From: Mycolicibacterium austroafricanum
GTDB taxonomy: Bacteria; Actinomycetota; Actinomycetes; Mycobacteriales; Mycobacteriaceae
Direction of reading: 5' to 3'
NCBI RefSeq assembly: GCF_902705885.1
Contig: NZ_CACSIP010000013.1
Span: forward strand, 70,854 to 112,719
DNA: 41,866 nucleotides
Shown: positions 33,845 through 41,283 of the stretch, piece after piece
Position numbering within the stretch: the first letter of the stretch is position 1
How the letters are laid out: every line of letters starts with the position of its first letter
The notes under the pieces: generated by a model
What the model saw: only the letters and a program-made list of their open reading frames with translations
Told to the model about the DNA's origin: nothing
The model's database searches: none
Program-made: the position numbers and the translations under genes

Positions 33845-34297
33845 ATGGCAGCACCCGTCCTGCAAGCCCAGATCGACATCAACGCCCCGGTTTCCAAGGT
33901 ATGGGCCCTGGTTTCCGATCTGAGCAAGATGCCGCAGTGGAGCCCGCAGTGTCGCCTGATGAAACCGATCGGAGGGCTGCGCCAAGGCGCGCGCACCGTC
34001 AACGTCAACCGGCGCGGCCTGCTGTTCTGGCCGACCACGAGTCGCATCACCGAGCTGATCCCCGAGCAGAAGCTGGCGTTTCGGGTCAACGAGAACCACA
34101 CCGTCTGGAGCTACGAACTCGAGCCCACCGAGTCGGGCACCCGGCTGGTCGAGACGCGCCACGCCGAGAACGGCACGACAGCGGTGTCGAACTTCCTGGT
34201 CAATTCCGTGATGGGTGGTGTGCCCAGCTTCGAGGACGAACTCGTCGAGGGCATGAACGCCTCGCTGACCCGCATCAAGGCGGCCGCGGAGAGCTAA
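33845..34297 (+). CDS. SRPBCC (START/polyketide-cyclase-like) protein
   Basis: 150 residues. The fold pattern is typical: QIDINAPVSKVWALVSDLSKMPQWSP, then RITELIPEQKLAFRVNENHTVWSYELEP, then GTRLVETRHAE and a long C-terminal helix (FEDELVEGMNASLTRIKAA). Such proteins hold hydrophobic ligands in a cavity, including lipids or polyketides; the ligand is unknown. A Shine-Dalgarno (GGAGAAG) precedes the ATG. Its TAA overlaps the stop of the convergent DUF3027 gene. Confidence 0.93.
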   Translation: MAAPVLQAQIDINAPVSKVWALVSDLSKMPQWSPQCRLMKPIGGLRQGARTVNVNRRGLLFWPTTSRITELIPEQKLAFRVNENHTVWSYELEPTESGTRLVETRHAENGTTAVSNFLVNSVMGGVPSFEDELVEGMNASLTRIKAAAES

Positions 34298-35112
34298 CTG
34301 TCGGCGGGCTCGACCACGTCGAGCACCCCGTCGTCGTACGGGTCGTGCACCGGCGACCCCGTCCCCGCGGGCGCCGGAGTGTCCGAGTGTGCGCCGCATC
34401 CGTACTCGGCGTCGACCACGTGACCGTCGGAAGCCAATTCGTTGGCGCACACGCCGAACATCACACCCAGTGCCCCACCGAGAGGCACATAGAAACCGCA
34501 GTCGCGACACAACCGCCTGGTGGCCCTGGCCATCGACGACCCGGGCCCGTGGTCGCCGTCGTGCCAGCGTTGCGCGGCCTCGTGACGACCCCACAGGCTC
34601 AGCACCTGTCGACGTCCCAGCCCGACCTCGACGGCGACGTCGTCGATCTGCGGATCCCCGGTCGCCGTATAGCCCGGCGCCAGGCGGGGGTCGTCGGTCG
34701 CTGGGGCGAGGAGATCACCGGGGCCCAGATCACCGGGCCGGACCCGTTCGTCCCAGGGCACCCATTTCGGTGCGAGCAACGCGGTCGGGCCCGGCACCAG
34801 CACCACCTCGCTGATGGTGGCCTGCGCCGCTCCGGGACATGCGGCGACGACAACCGCCCACTGCCACCCCTGATAGCCCGGCAGCTGGGCCAGGAAGCGG
34901 TGGGTGGCCGCCGTCGGATCCTCGAAGCCGGCGCCGAGGTACTCGCCGACGGTGTCCTCCCCGCTGAACTCGACGATCGCCGCGCGGGCCTCGTCGACAG
35001 CACCCATCAGCACCGCCTCGAGGCCAGGGGAGGCATCGCCGGACGACGGGTCCGGATCCGCCGCCTCGGGCGTATCCACGTTCTGCTGGTCGGGTTCGGT
35101 CACGCTGTCCAT
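34294..35112 (-). CDS. DUF3027 family protein (Rv0877-like)
   Basis: 272 residues from the ATG at 35112 (MDSVTEPDQQN), preceded by GGAGG at 2 nt; a GTG nine bases further in would have better spacing. The N-terminal 30 residues are acidic and disordered. The globular part shows YQGWQWAVVVAACPG, WVPWDERVRPGDLGPGDLLP-like loop and RRLCRDCGFYVPLGGALG with MFGVCANELASDGHVV, where several Cys suggest a metal site. Ends GVLDVVEPADS. Conserved in Actinobacteria, function unknown. It is divergent from the MFS gene (88 bp apart). Confidence 0.86.
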   Translation of the reverse strand: MDSVTEPDQQNVDTPEAADPDPSSGDASPGLEAVLMGAVDEARAAIVEFSGEDTVGEYLGAGFEDPTAATHRFLAQLPGYQGWQWAVVVAACPGAAQATISEVVLVPGPTALLAPKWVPWDERVRPGDLGPGDLLAPATDDPRLAPGYTATGDPQIDDVAVEVGLGRRQVLSLWGRHEAAQRWHDGDHGPGSSMARATRRLCRDCGFYVPLGGALGVMFGVCANELASDGHVVDAEYGCGAHSDTPAPAGTGSPVHDPYDDGVLDVVEPADS

Positions 35113-35200
35113 CGCCTCCAATCTTGCACGACAGGACCAAGGTGTAGCCACACCGGCCGCCCACACGCCCACCGTCGTCCGCATAGGGGAGAATCAACGC

Positions 35201-36910
35201 GTGACCGGAGCGCGGCGTGACCACCGGGACCCCGACGGTCAACAGGGTGAACGCTACTACCCACCGCGTCCACCTGCGGGGGAACACCCGGGGATGGCCA
35301 ATTACCCCAGCGACCCGTTGCACACCTCCGGCCATCGCTCGTCGCGCCGCTCTCCCCCGTCCAACCACAGCGCCAATCGGTGGCTGCCGCCCTTGGATGA
35401 AAACGCCCGTCACGCCAGGGCACACCGCGACCGCTTCGATCCGCCGCCCGGCCGGCTGGGGGCGGGCGCCGGCGAGAAGGTGACCGTGACGCGGGCGGCC
35501 GCCCAGCGCAGCCGGGAGATGGGCTCGCGGATGTACGGCCTCGTGCACCGCGCCGCCACCGCCGACGGTGCGGACAAGTCCGGTCTGACCGCCCTGACCT
35601 GGCCGGTGGTCGCCAACTTCGCGGTGGACGCGGCGATGGCGGTCGCTCTCGCCAACACATTGTTCTTCGCCGCGGCGTCCGGGGAGAGCAAGGGCAAGGT
35701 CGCCCTGTATCTGCTCATCACGATCGCACCGTTCGCCGTCATCGCCCCGCTGATCGGACCGGCGCTGGACCGGCTGCAGCACGGCCGCAGGGTCGCGCTG
35801 GCCACCTCGTTCGCGCTCCGCACCGTCCTTGCCGTGGTTCTCATCGCCAACTTCGACAGCGCCACGGGCAGCTTCCCGTCCTGGGTGCTCTACCCGTGTG
35901 CCCTCGGCATGATGGTGCTGTCGAAGTCGTTCTCGGTGCTTCGCGGGGCCGTCACCCCGCGGGTACTGCCGCCGTCGATCGACCTCGTCCGGGTGAACTC
36001 ACGGTTGACCACGTTCGGGCTGCTGGGCGGCACCCTCGTCGGCGGCGGCATCGCAGCGGCCGCCGAATGGGGTTTCCAGCTCTTCGCGATGCCCGGCGCG
36101 CTGTACATCGTCGTGGCAGTGACCGTCGCCGGTGCCGGGTTGGCGATGCGCATCCCCAAGTGGGTCGAGGTCACCGAGGGCGAGGTGCCGACCACCCTGA
36201 GCTACCACGGCGGGGCCGATGAACTGCGCCGCCAGCCCGAACCGTACAGCTCGACGACAAAAGCCCGGCAACCCCTGGGTCGCAACATCATCACCGCGCT
36301 CTGGGGCAACTGCACCGTCAAGGTGATGGTGGGCTTCCTGTTCCTGTATCCGGCGTTCGTCGCCAAGGCGCATGACGCGAGCGGCTGGGAGCAGTTGCGC
36401 ATCCTCGGTCTGATCGGAGCTGCGGCGGCCATCGGTAACTTCACCGGCAACTTCACCGCCGCGCGCCTGAAACTGGGTCACCCCGCGAGGCTGGTGGTGC
36501 GCTGCGCCATCGCGGTCACCGCGGTGGCGCTGGTGACCGCGTTGACCGGCAACCTGATGGTCGCAGCGGCGGCCACCTTGATCACGTCTGGAGCAAGCGC
36601 GATCGCCAAGGCGTCGTTGGACGCGTCGCTGCAAGACGACCTGCCGGAGGAGTCGCGGGCCTCGGCGTTCGGACGGTCAGAATCGTTGCTGCAGCTCGCC
36701 TGGGTTGCCGGCGGCGCGACCGGGGTGTTGATCTACACCGACCTGTGGGCGGGCTTCACCACGATCACCGCCATCCTGATGCTCGGCCTCGCCCAGACGA
36801 TCGTGAGCTACCGCGGCGAATCGTTGATCCCCGGCCTTGGTGGCAACCGACCGGTGTTCGCCGAACAGGAAGGCGTTCGGTCAGGCGCGGCGGCGGTGAC
36901 GCACGAGTGA
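35201..36910 (+). CDS. MFS-fold membrane transporter (Rv0876c-like)
   Basis: 569 residues from the GTG at 35201. The first 110 residues are hydrophilic, rich in Arg, Pro and His, and unlike a transporter. About 10-12 helices follow between residues 125 and 540 (TWPVVANFAVDAAMAVALAN, LYLLITIAPFAVIAPLIGP and others), with GPALDRLQHGRR as the first loop. A charged loop near 345-370 divides the two halves. Rv0876c is 548 residues. Substrate unknown. It overlaps the next gene by 4 bp (GTGA). The frame is open far upstream, through the divergent gene, so the start rests on GAGAAT 6 nt before the GTG and a GGGGAGA. Confidence 0.86.
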   Translation: MTGARRDHRDPDGQQGERYYPPRPPAGEHPGMANYPSDPLHTSGHRSSRRSPPSNHSANRWLPPLDENARHARAHRDRFDPPPGRLGAGAGEKVTVTRAAAQRSREMGSRMYGLVHRAATADGADKSGLTALTWPVVANFAVDAAMAVALANTLFFAAASGESKGKVALYLLITIAPFAVIAPLIGPALDRLQHGRRVALATSFALRTVLAVVLIANFDSATGSFPSWVLYPCALGMMVLSKSFSVLRGAVTPRVLPPSIDLVRVNSRLTTFGLLGGTLVGGGIAAAAEWGFQLFAMPGALYIVVAVTVAGAGLAMRIPKWVEVTEGEVPTTLSYHGGADELRRQPEPYSSTTKARQPLGRNIITALWGNCTVKVMVGFLFLYPAFVAKAHDASGWEQLRILGLIGAAAAIGNFTGNFTAARLKLGHPARLVVRCAIAVTAVALVTALTGNLMVAAAATLITSGASAIAKASLDASLQDDLPEESRASAFGRSESLLQLAWVAGGATGVLIYTDLWAGFTTITAILMLGLAQTIVSYRGESLIPGLGGNRPVFAEQEGVRSGAAAVTHE

Positions 36911-37389
36911 AACGTGTTGTCGCCGTGCTCGCGGCGGTGGCGCTGCTCGCGTCCACCGGCACCGGGGTGCTGGTGTGGCAGCTCACCACAGACCACGAAC
37001 CGCAGCTGCCCGAGATCTCGGCGTACTCGAACGGGGAGCTGACCCGGGTGGGTCCCTATCGCTTCTGTGAGGTGCTCAACCCCACAGACTGTGTGGTGCC
37101 CGGCGAGCAGGGCGAGCTGCCGGTGACGGGCCGCCACCCTGTCCAGCTGTCGGTCCCTGCAGCGGTCGCGCAGGCACCGTGGATACTGCTGCGTGCCTAC
37201 GAGGACGACGATGTGATCGAGGAGTTCCGTCCCGACAGCAGGCTCGCGGTGACCATTCCCACCGTCGACCCACAGCGGGGCCGGCTCAACGGCATCGCCG
37301 TGCAGCTGCCGACATTGGTCCGCGACGAATCGGGCAACGAGTTCCCGGTACCGCACGCCGAGTGGTCGGTGCGGACCGTCTGGAGCTAG
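36907..37389 (+). CDS. DUF2771 family anchored protein (Rv0875c-like)
   Basis: 160 residues from a GTG that overlaps the upstream stop by 4 bp. A single N-terminal helix (VVAVLAAVALLASTGTGVLVWQL) anchors it or serves as a signal peptide without a clear lipobox. The exported part has two Cys (PYRFCEVLNPTDC), probably a disulfide, and beta-rich strands ending WSVRTVWS. It is likely a partner of the MFS protein because of the coupling. Its TAG overlaps the convergent GST stop (shared CTAG). Confidence 0.87.
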   Translation: MKRVVAVLAAVALLASTGTGVLVWQLTTDHEPQLPEISAYSNGELTRVGPYRFCEVLNPTDCVVPGEQGELPVTGRHPVQLSVPAAVAQAPWILLRAYEDDDVIEEFRPDSRLAVTIPTVDPQRGRLNGIAVQLPTLVRDESGNEFPVPHAEWSVRTVWS

Positions 37390-38402
37390 CCGGCAGAATG
37401 GGCGGCCGGCACGCGCTCGGCCTCCCGCGGCGGGCCCGGGGGCGTTCCGTCCCCGAACGGCCTGCCACCCAAGGATTCCCGACCGTGCGGCGTCAGCCAG
37501 TTCGCGAGGTCCGGGCCCTTCGGCACTACGCGGGTGGGGTTGATGTCGGTGTGGACGATGTAATAGTGCTGCTTGATCTGGACGAAGTCTGTGGTGTCAC
37601 CGAAACCCGGTGTCTGGAAGAGGTCTCGCGCGTAGGCCCACAGCACCGGCATCTCGGCGAGTTTGCTCCGGTTGGCCTTGAAGTGACCGTGGTAGACGGC
37701 GTCGAAGCGGGCCAGTGTGGTGAACAGCCGCACATCGGCTTCGGTAATGGTGTCCCCCACGAGATATCGCTGGTCGGCCAGCCGCTCGGAAAGCCAGTCG
37801 AGTGCGGTGAACAACCGGTCGTAGGCCCGCTCATAGGCTTTCTGCGATCCGGCGAACCCGCATCGATAGACACCGTTGTTGATCTCGGTGTAGACCCGCT
37901 GCGAGACCTCGTCGATCTCCGCGCGCCAGCGCTCCGGGTACAACTGCGGCGCACCGTCGCGGTGGTAGGCGGTCCACTCAGTCGAGAAGTCCAGGGTGAT
38001 CTGGGCGAAGTCGTTGGTCACCACCTGTCCCCTCGCAACGTCGACGACCGCGGGAACCGTCACCCCTTTCGGATAGTCGGGGATGCGCTTGTTGTAGGCG
38101 TCGCGCAGGTAGTGGATCCCCAACACCGGATCGACCCCCTCCGGGTCGAGGTCGAAGGTCCAGCTCCGCTCATCGTGGGTGGGGCCACAGAAACCAATGG
38201 AGAGTGCATCTTCCAGACCCAACAGCCGTCGCACGATGATGGTGCGGTTGGCCCACGGACACGCCCTGGCGACGACGAGCCGGTAGCGACCGGGCTCGAC
38301 GGGATATCCGTCGCGCCCGTCGGCGGTGATCCGGGTGTCGATGTAGGCGGTGTCGCGGGTGAAGTCACCATCGGCGGTCGAAGAATCGGCGACGTAGCTC
38401 AT
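37386..38402 (-). CDS. Xi-class GST: S-conjugate hydroquinone reductase
   Basis: 338 residues. Thioredoxin fold with the active-site ACPWANRT (Cys48), the xi-class CPWA motif, then VPAVVDVARGQVVTNDFAQI as the thiol-binding loop, and an all-helical domain with KAYERAYDRLFTALDWL and YLVGDTITEADVRLFTTL. The known enzymes reduce glutathionyl-hydroquinones with Cys attack. Mycobacteria make mycothiol, not glutathione, so the natural conjugate is probably S-mycothiolyl; this is inference. The C-terminal tail is Pro/Arg-rich. A tandem 11-bp repeat lies just upstream of the ATG. Confidence 0.92.
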   Translation of the reverse strand: MSYVADSSTADGDFTRDTAYIDTRITADGRDGYPVEPGRYRLVVARACPWANRTIIVRRLLGLEDALSIGFCGPTHDERSWTFDLDPEGVDPVLGIHYLRDAYNKRIPDYPKGVTVPAVVDVARGQVVTNDFAQITLDFSTEWTAYHRDGAPQLYPERWRAEIDEVSQRVYTEINNGVYRCGFAGSQKAYERAYDRLFTALDWLSERLADQRYLVGDTITEADVRLFTTLARFDAVYHGHFKANRSKLAEMPVLWAYARDLFQTPGFGDTTDFVQIKQHYYIVHTDINPTRVVPKGPDLANWLTPHGRESLGGRPFGDGTPPGPPREAERVPAAHSAG

Positions 38403-38407
38403 GCCTC

Positions 38408-38429
38408 AGTCATACCCGAGTCATACCCG
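38408..38429. repeat. 11-bp direct tandem repeat before the GST gene
   Basis: AGTCATACCCG occurs twice head to tail (38408-38418, 38419-38429), 6 bp before the ATG on the minus strand. It may duplicate a promoter or operator segment. Confidence 0.75.
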
Positions 38430-38490
38430 CCGGAATCGAACTCATGTGTGTCGTCCGGTGACGAGTCTGGCGCGAAACTCAGTTTCGGTG
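38429..38490. repeat. Decayed relative of the inverted-repeat family, element C
   Basis: The left side CGCCGGAA matches the left arms of A and B. The right side GCGAAACTCAGTTTCGGTG (38472-38490) matches the right arm of B at 15 of 19 bases or so by eye. A perfect 15-nt palindrome (CGAAACT-C-AGTTTCG) is embedded. It lies 5 bp behind the cspB stop. Confidence 0.45.
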
Positions 38491-38495
38491 CAACC

Positions 38496-38906
38496 TCAGG
38501 CGTCGAGTTCGCGGGCGACGGCCTTGACCACTTCGGAGACCCGGCGAGCCACCTTGCGGTCCGGGTAGCGACCTTTGCGCAGCTCTGGCTGCACCGCACC
38601 CTCCAACAGCGTGATCATGTCCTCGACCATGCCGTGCAATTCGTCGGGGGTGTGCTTGTGCTCGGCGGCCGATGCTTCCCGGCGGGTCTTGCTCAAGCTC
38701 GGCGGCGGATCGATGAGCTTCAGGGTCAGCGCCTGCGGGCCGCGGCGGCCGGCGGCCACCCCGAACTCGACACGTTGCCCGGCCTTGAGGCCGTCAACAC
38801 CGGCGGGCAACGCCGAGGACCGCACGTAGACGTCCTCGCCGTCTTCCTGCGACAGGAACCCGAAGCCCTTCTCCGCGTCGTACCACTTCACCCGGCCGGT
38901 CGGCAC
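38496..38906 (-). CDS. cspB: Cold-shock protein with C-terminal extension
   Basis: 136 residues from the GTG at 38906 ([19 protein letters not shown]), which matches the M. tuberculosis CspB start; a GTG at 38915 would add three residues. Residues 1-65 are the cold-shock OB fold with RNP1 KGFGFL and RNP2-like VYVRSSA. The extension (70-136) is helical ([28 protein letters not shown]...) and conserved in mycobacteria, but absent from short Csp proteins. It binds single-stranded nucleic acid and may act as an RNA chaperone. No unusually long leader is seen. Confidence 0.95.
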   Translation of the reverse strand: MPTGRVKWYDAEKGFGFLSQEDGEDVYVRSSALPAGVDGLKAGQRVEFGVAAGRRGPQALTLKLIDPPPSLSKTRREASAAEHKHTPDELHGMVEDMITLLEGAVQPELRKGRYPDRKVARRVSEVVKAVARELDA

Positions 38907-38993
38907 TGGTCTCACCCGCTTGTCTCTTTGAAGCCAATAAATGTCTGCACCTGTCGGGGTACATAACTAACGCGCCCCGCCTGCGCCGGGACG

Positions 38994-39018
38994 CGTCCGA
39001 AGAGATCTTACTCGGACG
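38994..39018. promoter_or_regulatory. 7-bp inverted repeat between cspB and yccF
   Basis: CGTCCGA (38994-39000) and TCGGACG (39012-39018) with an 11-nt loop, in the 170-bp divergent gap. Could be an operator or a leader hairpin for either gene. Confidence 0.35.
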
Positions 39019-39047
39019 CTGGCACGGCCAGCATCCCCTGATGTCGG

Positions 39048-39053
39048 TAGGCT
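39048..39053 (+). promoter_or_regulatory. Predicted -10 of the yccF-moaA-moaD operon
   Basis: TAGGCT would start transcription near 39060, leaving a leader of about 17 nt with GGAGG 6 nt before the yccF ATG. Confidence 0.42.
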
Positions 39054-39076
39054 GCAGTCACCGTTGGAGGAAGAAG

Positions 39077-39481
39077 ATGCGACTGATACTCAATGTCATC
39101 TGGTTGATCTTCGGCGGCCTGTGGCTCGCGTTGGGGTACCTGTTGGCTGCCCTGATCTGCTTCATCCTGATCGTCACGATCCCGTTCGGGTTCGCGGCCC
39201 TGCGCATCGCGTCGTATGCGCTGTGGCCGTTCGGTCGCACGATCGTCGACAAGCCGGGCACCCGCCCCGGCGCCCTGGTGGGCAACGTCATCTGGGTCAT
39301 CCTGTGCGGGGTGTGGCTGGCCATCGGCCACATCGTCAGTGCGGTCGCGATGGCCATCACCATCATCGGTATCCCGTTGGCGTTGGCCAACCTCAAGATG
39401 ATCCCGGTGTCCCTGATGCCCCTGGGCAAGGAGATCGTGCCCGTCGACTCGGTCAACGCAACCGCCGGAGCCCTGCGGTGA
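39077..39481 (+). CDS. YccF family membrane protein (DUF307)
   Basis: 134 residues with two repeats of the YccF motif: MRLILNVIWLIFGGLWLALGY... and GNVIWVILCGVWLAIGHIVSAVAMAITIIGIPLALANLKM. About four helices in all; the repeats each end with the IPFG or IPLA turn. It corresponds to Rv0870c. Strong Shine-Dalgarno GGAGG at 6 nt; the longer frame from 39041 has none. Function unknown; stop overlaps the moaA GTG by 4 bp (GTGA), so the genes are translationally coupled. Confidence 0.93.
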   Translation: MRLILNVIWLIFGGLWLALGYLLAALICFILIVTIPFGFAALRIASYALWPFGRTIVDKPGTRPGALVGNVIWVILCGVWLAIGHIVSAVAMAITIIGIPLALANLKMIPVSLMPLGKEIVPVDSVNATAGALR

Positions 39482-40548
39482 CGGTGGTGGCGCTCGGGCT
39501 GCCGTCCCTGCACCGCCCCCGCGCGCCTGCCCCGTCCGACGGCCCACTGGTCGACACCTTCGGCCGGGTCGCGACCGACCTGCGCGTCTCGCTGACCGAC
39601 CTGTGCAATCTGCGCTGCACCTACTGCATGCCCGCCGAAGGTCTCGACTGGCTGCCGAGCGACCAGAAGCTGAGTTCTGAGGAACTCACCCGGCTGCTGC
39701 GCATCGCGGTGACCCGGCTGGGTATCACCAGCGTGCGTTTCACCGGGGGCGAGCCGCTGGTGGTCCCCCATCTGGAGGATGTGATCGCCAGGACGGCGGC
39801 GCTGCACCCGCGCCCGGAGATCACATTGACCACCAACGGTGTCGGGCTCGAGCGCCGCGCTGCCGGGCTCAAGGCCGCCGGCCTCGACCGCATCAACGTC
39901 TCACTCGACACCGTCGATGCCGCCCACTTCGCGGCGATCACCCGCCGCGACCGGTTGGCCGACGTACTGGCCGGACTGCGCGCCGCTAAGGCCGCCGGGC
40001 TGAGCCCGGTGAAGGTCAACGCCGTGCTCGACCCGGTCACCGGACTCGACGACGCGGTGGCGCTGTTGCGCTTCTGCCTCGAGCACGGCTACCAGCTGCG
40101 CATCATCGAACAGATGCCGCTCGACGCCGGCCACTCGTGGCAGCGAGAGCACACCATCAGCGCCGAGGACGTGCGGCGCACGCTGAAACGGCATTTCACG
40201 TTGACCCCCGACCCGGCCCCGCGGGGCTCCGCCCCCGCGCAGCTGTGGCAGGTCTCGTCGGCCGAGACGGGCGACCGGGTGCTCGGTCGGGTGGGCATCA
40301 TCGCCTCGGTCTCGCAGGCGTTCTGTGCCGCCTGCGACCGGAGCAGGCTCACTGCCGACGGGCAGGTCCGTAACTGCCTGTTCTCCAGTGAGGAGACCGA
40401 TCTGCGCGCGCTGCTGCGCGCCGGGGCCGACGACGCCGCCCTCGAGGCTGCGTGGCGGGCTGCGATGTGGGCCAAAGCCGCGGGGCACGGCATCAACGAC
40501 CCCGACTTCGTCCAACCCGACCGGCCGATGAGCGCGATCGGCGGCTGA
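39478..40548 (+). CDS. moaA: GTP 3',8-cyclase MoaA (MoaA2)
   Basis: 356 residues. A radical SAM enzyme that starts molybdenum cofactor synthesis: with MoaC it turns GTP into cyclic pyranopterin phosphate. The SAM cluster is CNLRCTYC (Cys43, Cys47, Cys50). The C-terminal cluster is FCAACDRSRLTADGQVRNC. The GGEP motif (TGGEPL) and the tail PDRPMSAIGG (double Gly) are present. Closest to the Rv0869c branch (MoaA2). The GTG start overlaps yccF by 4 bp. moaD follows after 4 bp; no moaB, C or E is in the window. Confidence 0.96.
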   Translation: MTVVALGLPSLHRPRAPAPSDGPLVDTFGRVATDLRVSLTDLCNLRCTYCMPAEGLDWLPSDQKLSSEELTRLLRIAVTRLGITSVRFTGGEPLVVPHLEDVIARTAALHPRPEITLTTNGVGLERRAAGLKAAGLDRINVSLDTVDAAHFAAITRRDRLADVLAGLRAAKAAGLSPVKVNAVLDPVTGLDDAVALLRFCLEHGYQLRIIEQMPLDAGHSWQREHTISAEDVRRTLKRHFTLTPDPAPRGSAPAQLWQVSSAETGDRVLGRVGIIASVSQAFCAACDRSRLTADGQVRNCLFSSEETDLRALLRAGADDAALEAAWRAAMWAKAAGHGINDPDFVQPDRPMSAIGG

Positions 40549-40552
40549 TCGA

Positions 40553-40819
40553 ATGCAGACAGACCTCGACGTACGTGTCACCGTCCGGTACTTCGCCGCG
40601 GCACGCGCCGCCGCAGGCACCGAAACCGAGACGATCGCGGTGACCGCCGGAACGACGATCGCCGAATTGATCGGCACGCTCCAGGCCCGAGACTCGGGGC
40701 TGTCCCGGGTGCTCGCCCGATGTTCGTTCCTGTGTGACGGAATCGCGGTGCGTGACATGGAATCTGCGCTCGCAAATGCGCAGACCGTGGACGTGTTGCC
40801 GCCATTCGCCGGCGGTTGA
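40553..40819 (+). CDS. moaD: Molybdopterin synthase sulfur carrier MoaD (MoaD2)
   Basis: 88 residues, ubiquitin-like fold (VRVTVRYFAAARAAAGT...TIAELIGTL), ending with the conserved double Gly (PPFAGG), which is adenylated and thiocarboxylated to give sulfur to MoaE. Same operon as MoaA. Its stop is 25 bp before a CRP site and about 90 bp before the hairpin-T-tract terminator. Confidence 0.95.
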   Translation: MQTDLDVRVTVRYFAAARAAAGTETETIAVTAGTTIAELIGTLQARDSGLSRVLARCSFLCDGIAVRDMESALANAQTVDVLPPFAGG

Positions 40820-40843
40820 GACGGTCCCGTGATCAAAGTATTC

Positions 40844-40859
40844 CGTGATATGCGTCACA
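40844..40859. promoter_or_regulatory. CRP binding site ahead of rpfA
   Basis: CGTGA-N6-TCACA, one mismatch from the CRP consensus. CRP (Rv3676) is known to regulate rpfA in M. tuberculosis. It lies about 100 bp before the TAGTAT candidate -10, rather far, so the true promoter may be closer (for example within 40860-40900). Confidence 0.75.
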
Positions 40860-40911
40860 TAACAGAACGGTCACGGGATGGCTACGCCGCGGTTTCGACG
40901 TGCGGCACCTG

Positions 40912-40950
40912 CAGGAACAACGCAGTTTCCTGGGTTTTTAGAGTTTTTTT
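40912..40950 (+). terminator. Hairpin with T-tract (intrinsic terminator-like)
   Basis: CAGGAA (40912-40917) pairs with TTCCTG (40927-40932), 9-nt loop, followed by GGTTTTTAGAGTTTTTTT to 40950. T-tracts are rare in mycobacteria, which makes it notable. It would end the moa transcript or attenuate a transcript starting at the CRP site. Confidence 0.55.
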
Positions 40951-40955
40951 AGTAT
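40950..40955 (+). promoter_or_regulatory. Candidate -10 of rpfA
   Basis: TAGTAT directly after the T-tract would start transcription near 40962, about 105 nt before the riboswitch and 320 nt before the ATG. Confidence 0.4.
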
Positions 40956-41067
40956 TTGCCCGGGTCAGAAACGCCGGAGTCGCCAGAAGGTGACGGGACC
41001 AGGGTCACCGATTACCGTCTTGACTCAGGTCGTCGACCCCAAACCCGACGGCTCGCTGTGTGACCAA

Positions 41068-41262
41068 TTGCGCCGAGCTCCATCCGTTGGTCCGCGGGGA
41101 CATCGAGAAACAACCTGGATGGAGGCGGGGGACCCACCGGTCCACCGAACACAAGGGACCTGGGGCCGTTTCCGGCTCCTAGGGGTGAAGCCGTCCTCGT
41201 TTCGACGATGCCGGCCGGGCGACCTCTCCAGCCCGAACCCGACAGCTGACCTCGCGGGCGCT
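41068..41262 (+). promoter_or_regulatory. ydaO-type (c-di-AMP) riboswitch in the rpfA leader
   Basis: Conserved ydaO/yuaA pieces are in order: CGCCGAG (41071-41077), GGCGGGGGACCCACC (about 41123-41137), AGGGGTGAAGCC (41181-41192) and CCCGAACCCGACAGCTGACC (41232-41251) ending in CTCGCGGGCG, which pairs back to the 5' end. This riboswitch class binds c-di-AMP and is known upstream of rpf genes in Actinobacteria. The Shine-Dalgarno (AGAGGA, 41267-41272) lies just downstream. Together with 40820-41067 it fills the 464-bp gap before rpfA; no gene is in the gap. Confidence 0.85.
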
Positions 41263-41283
41263 TCAGAGAGGACCACACGCACT

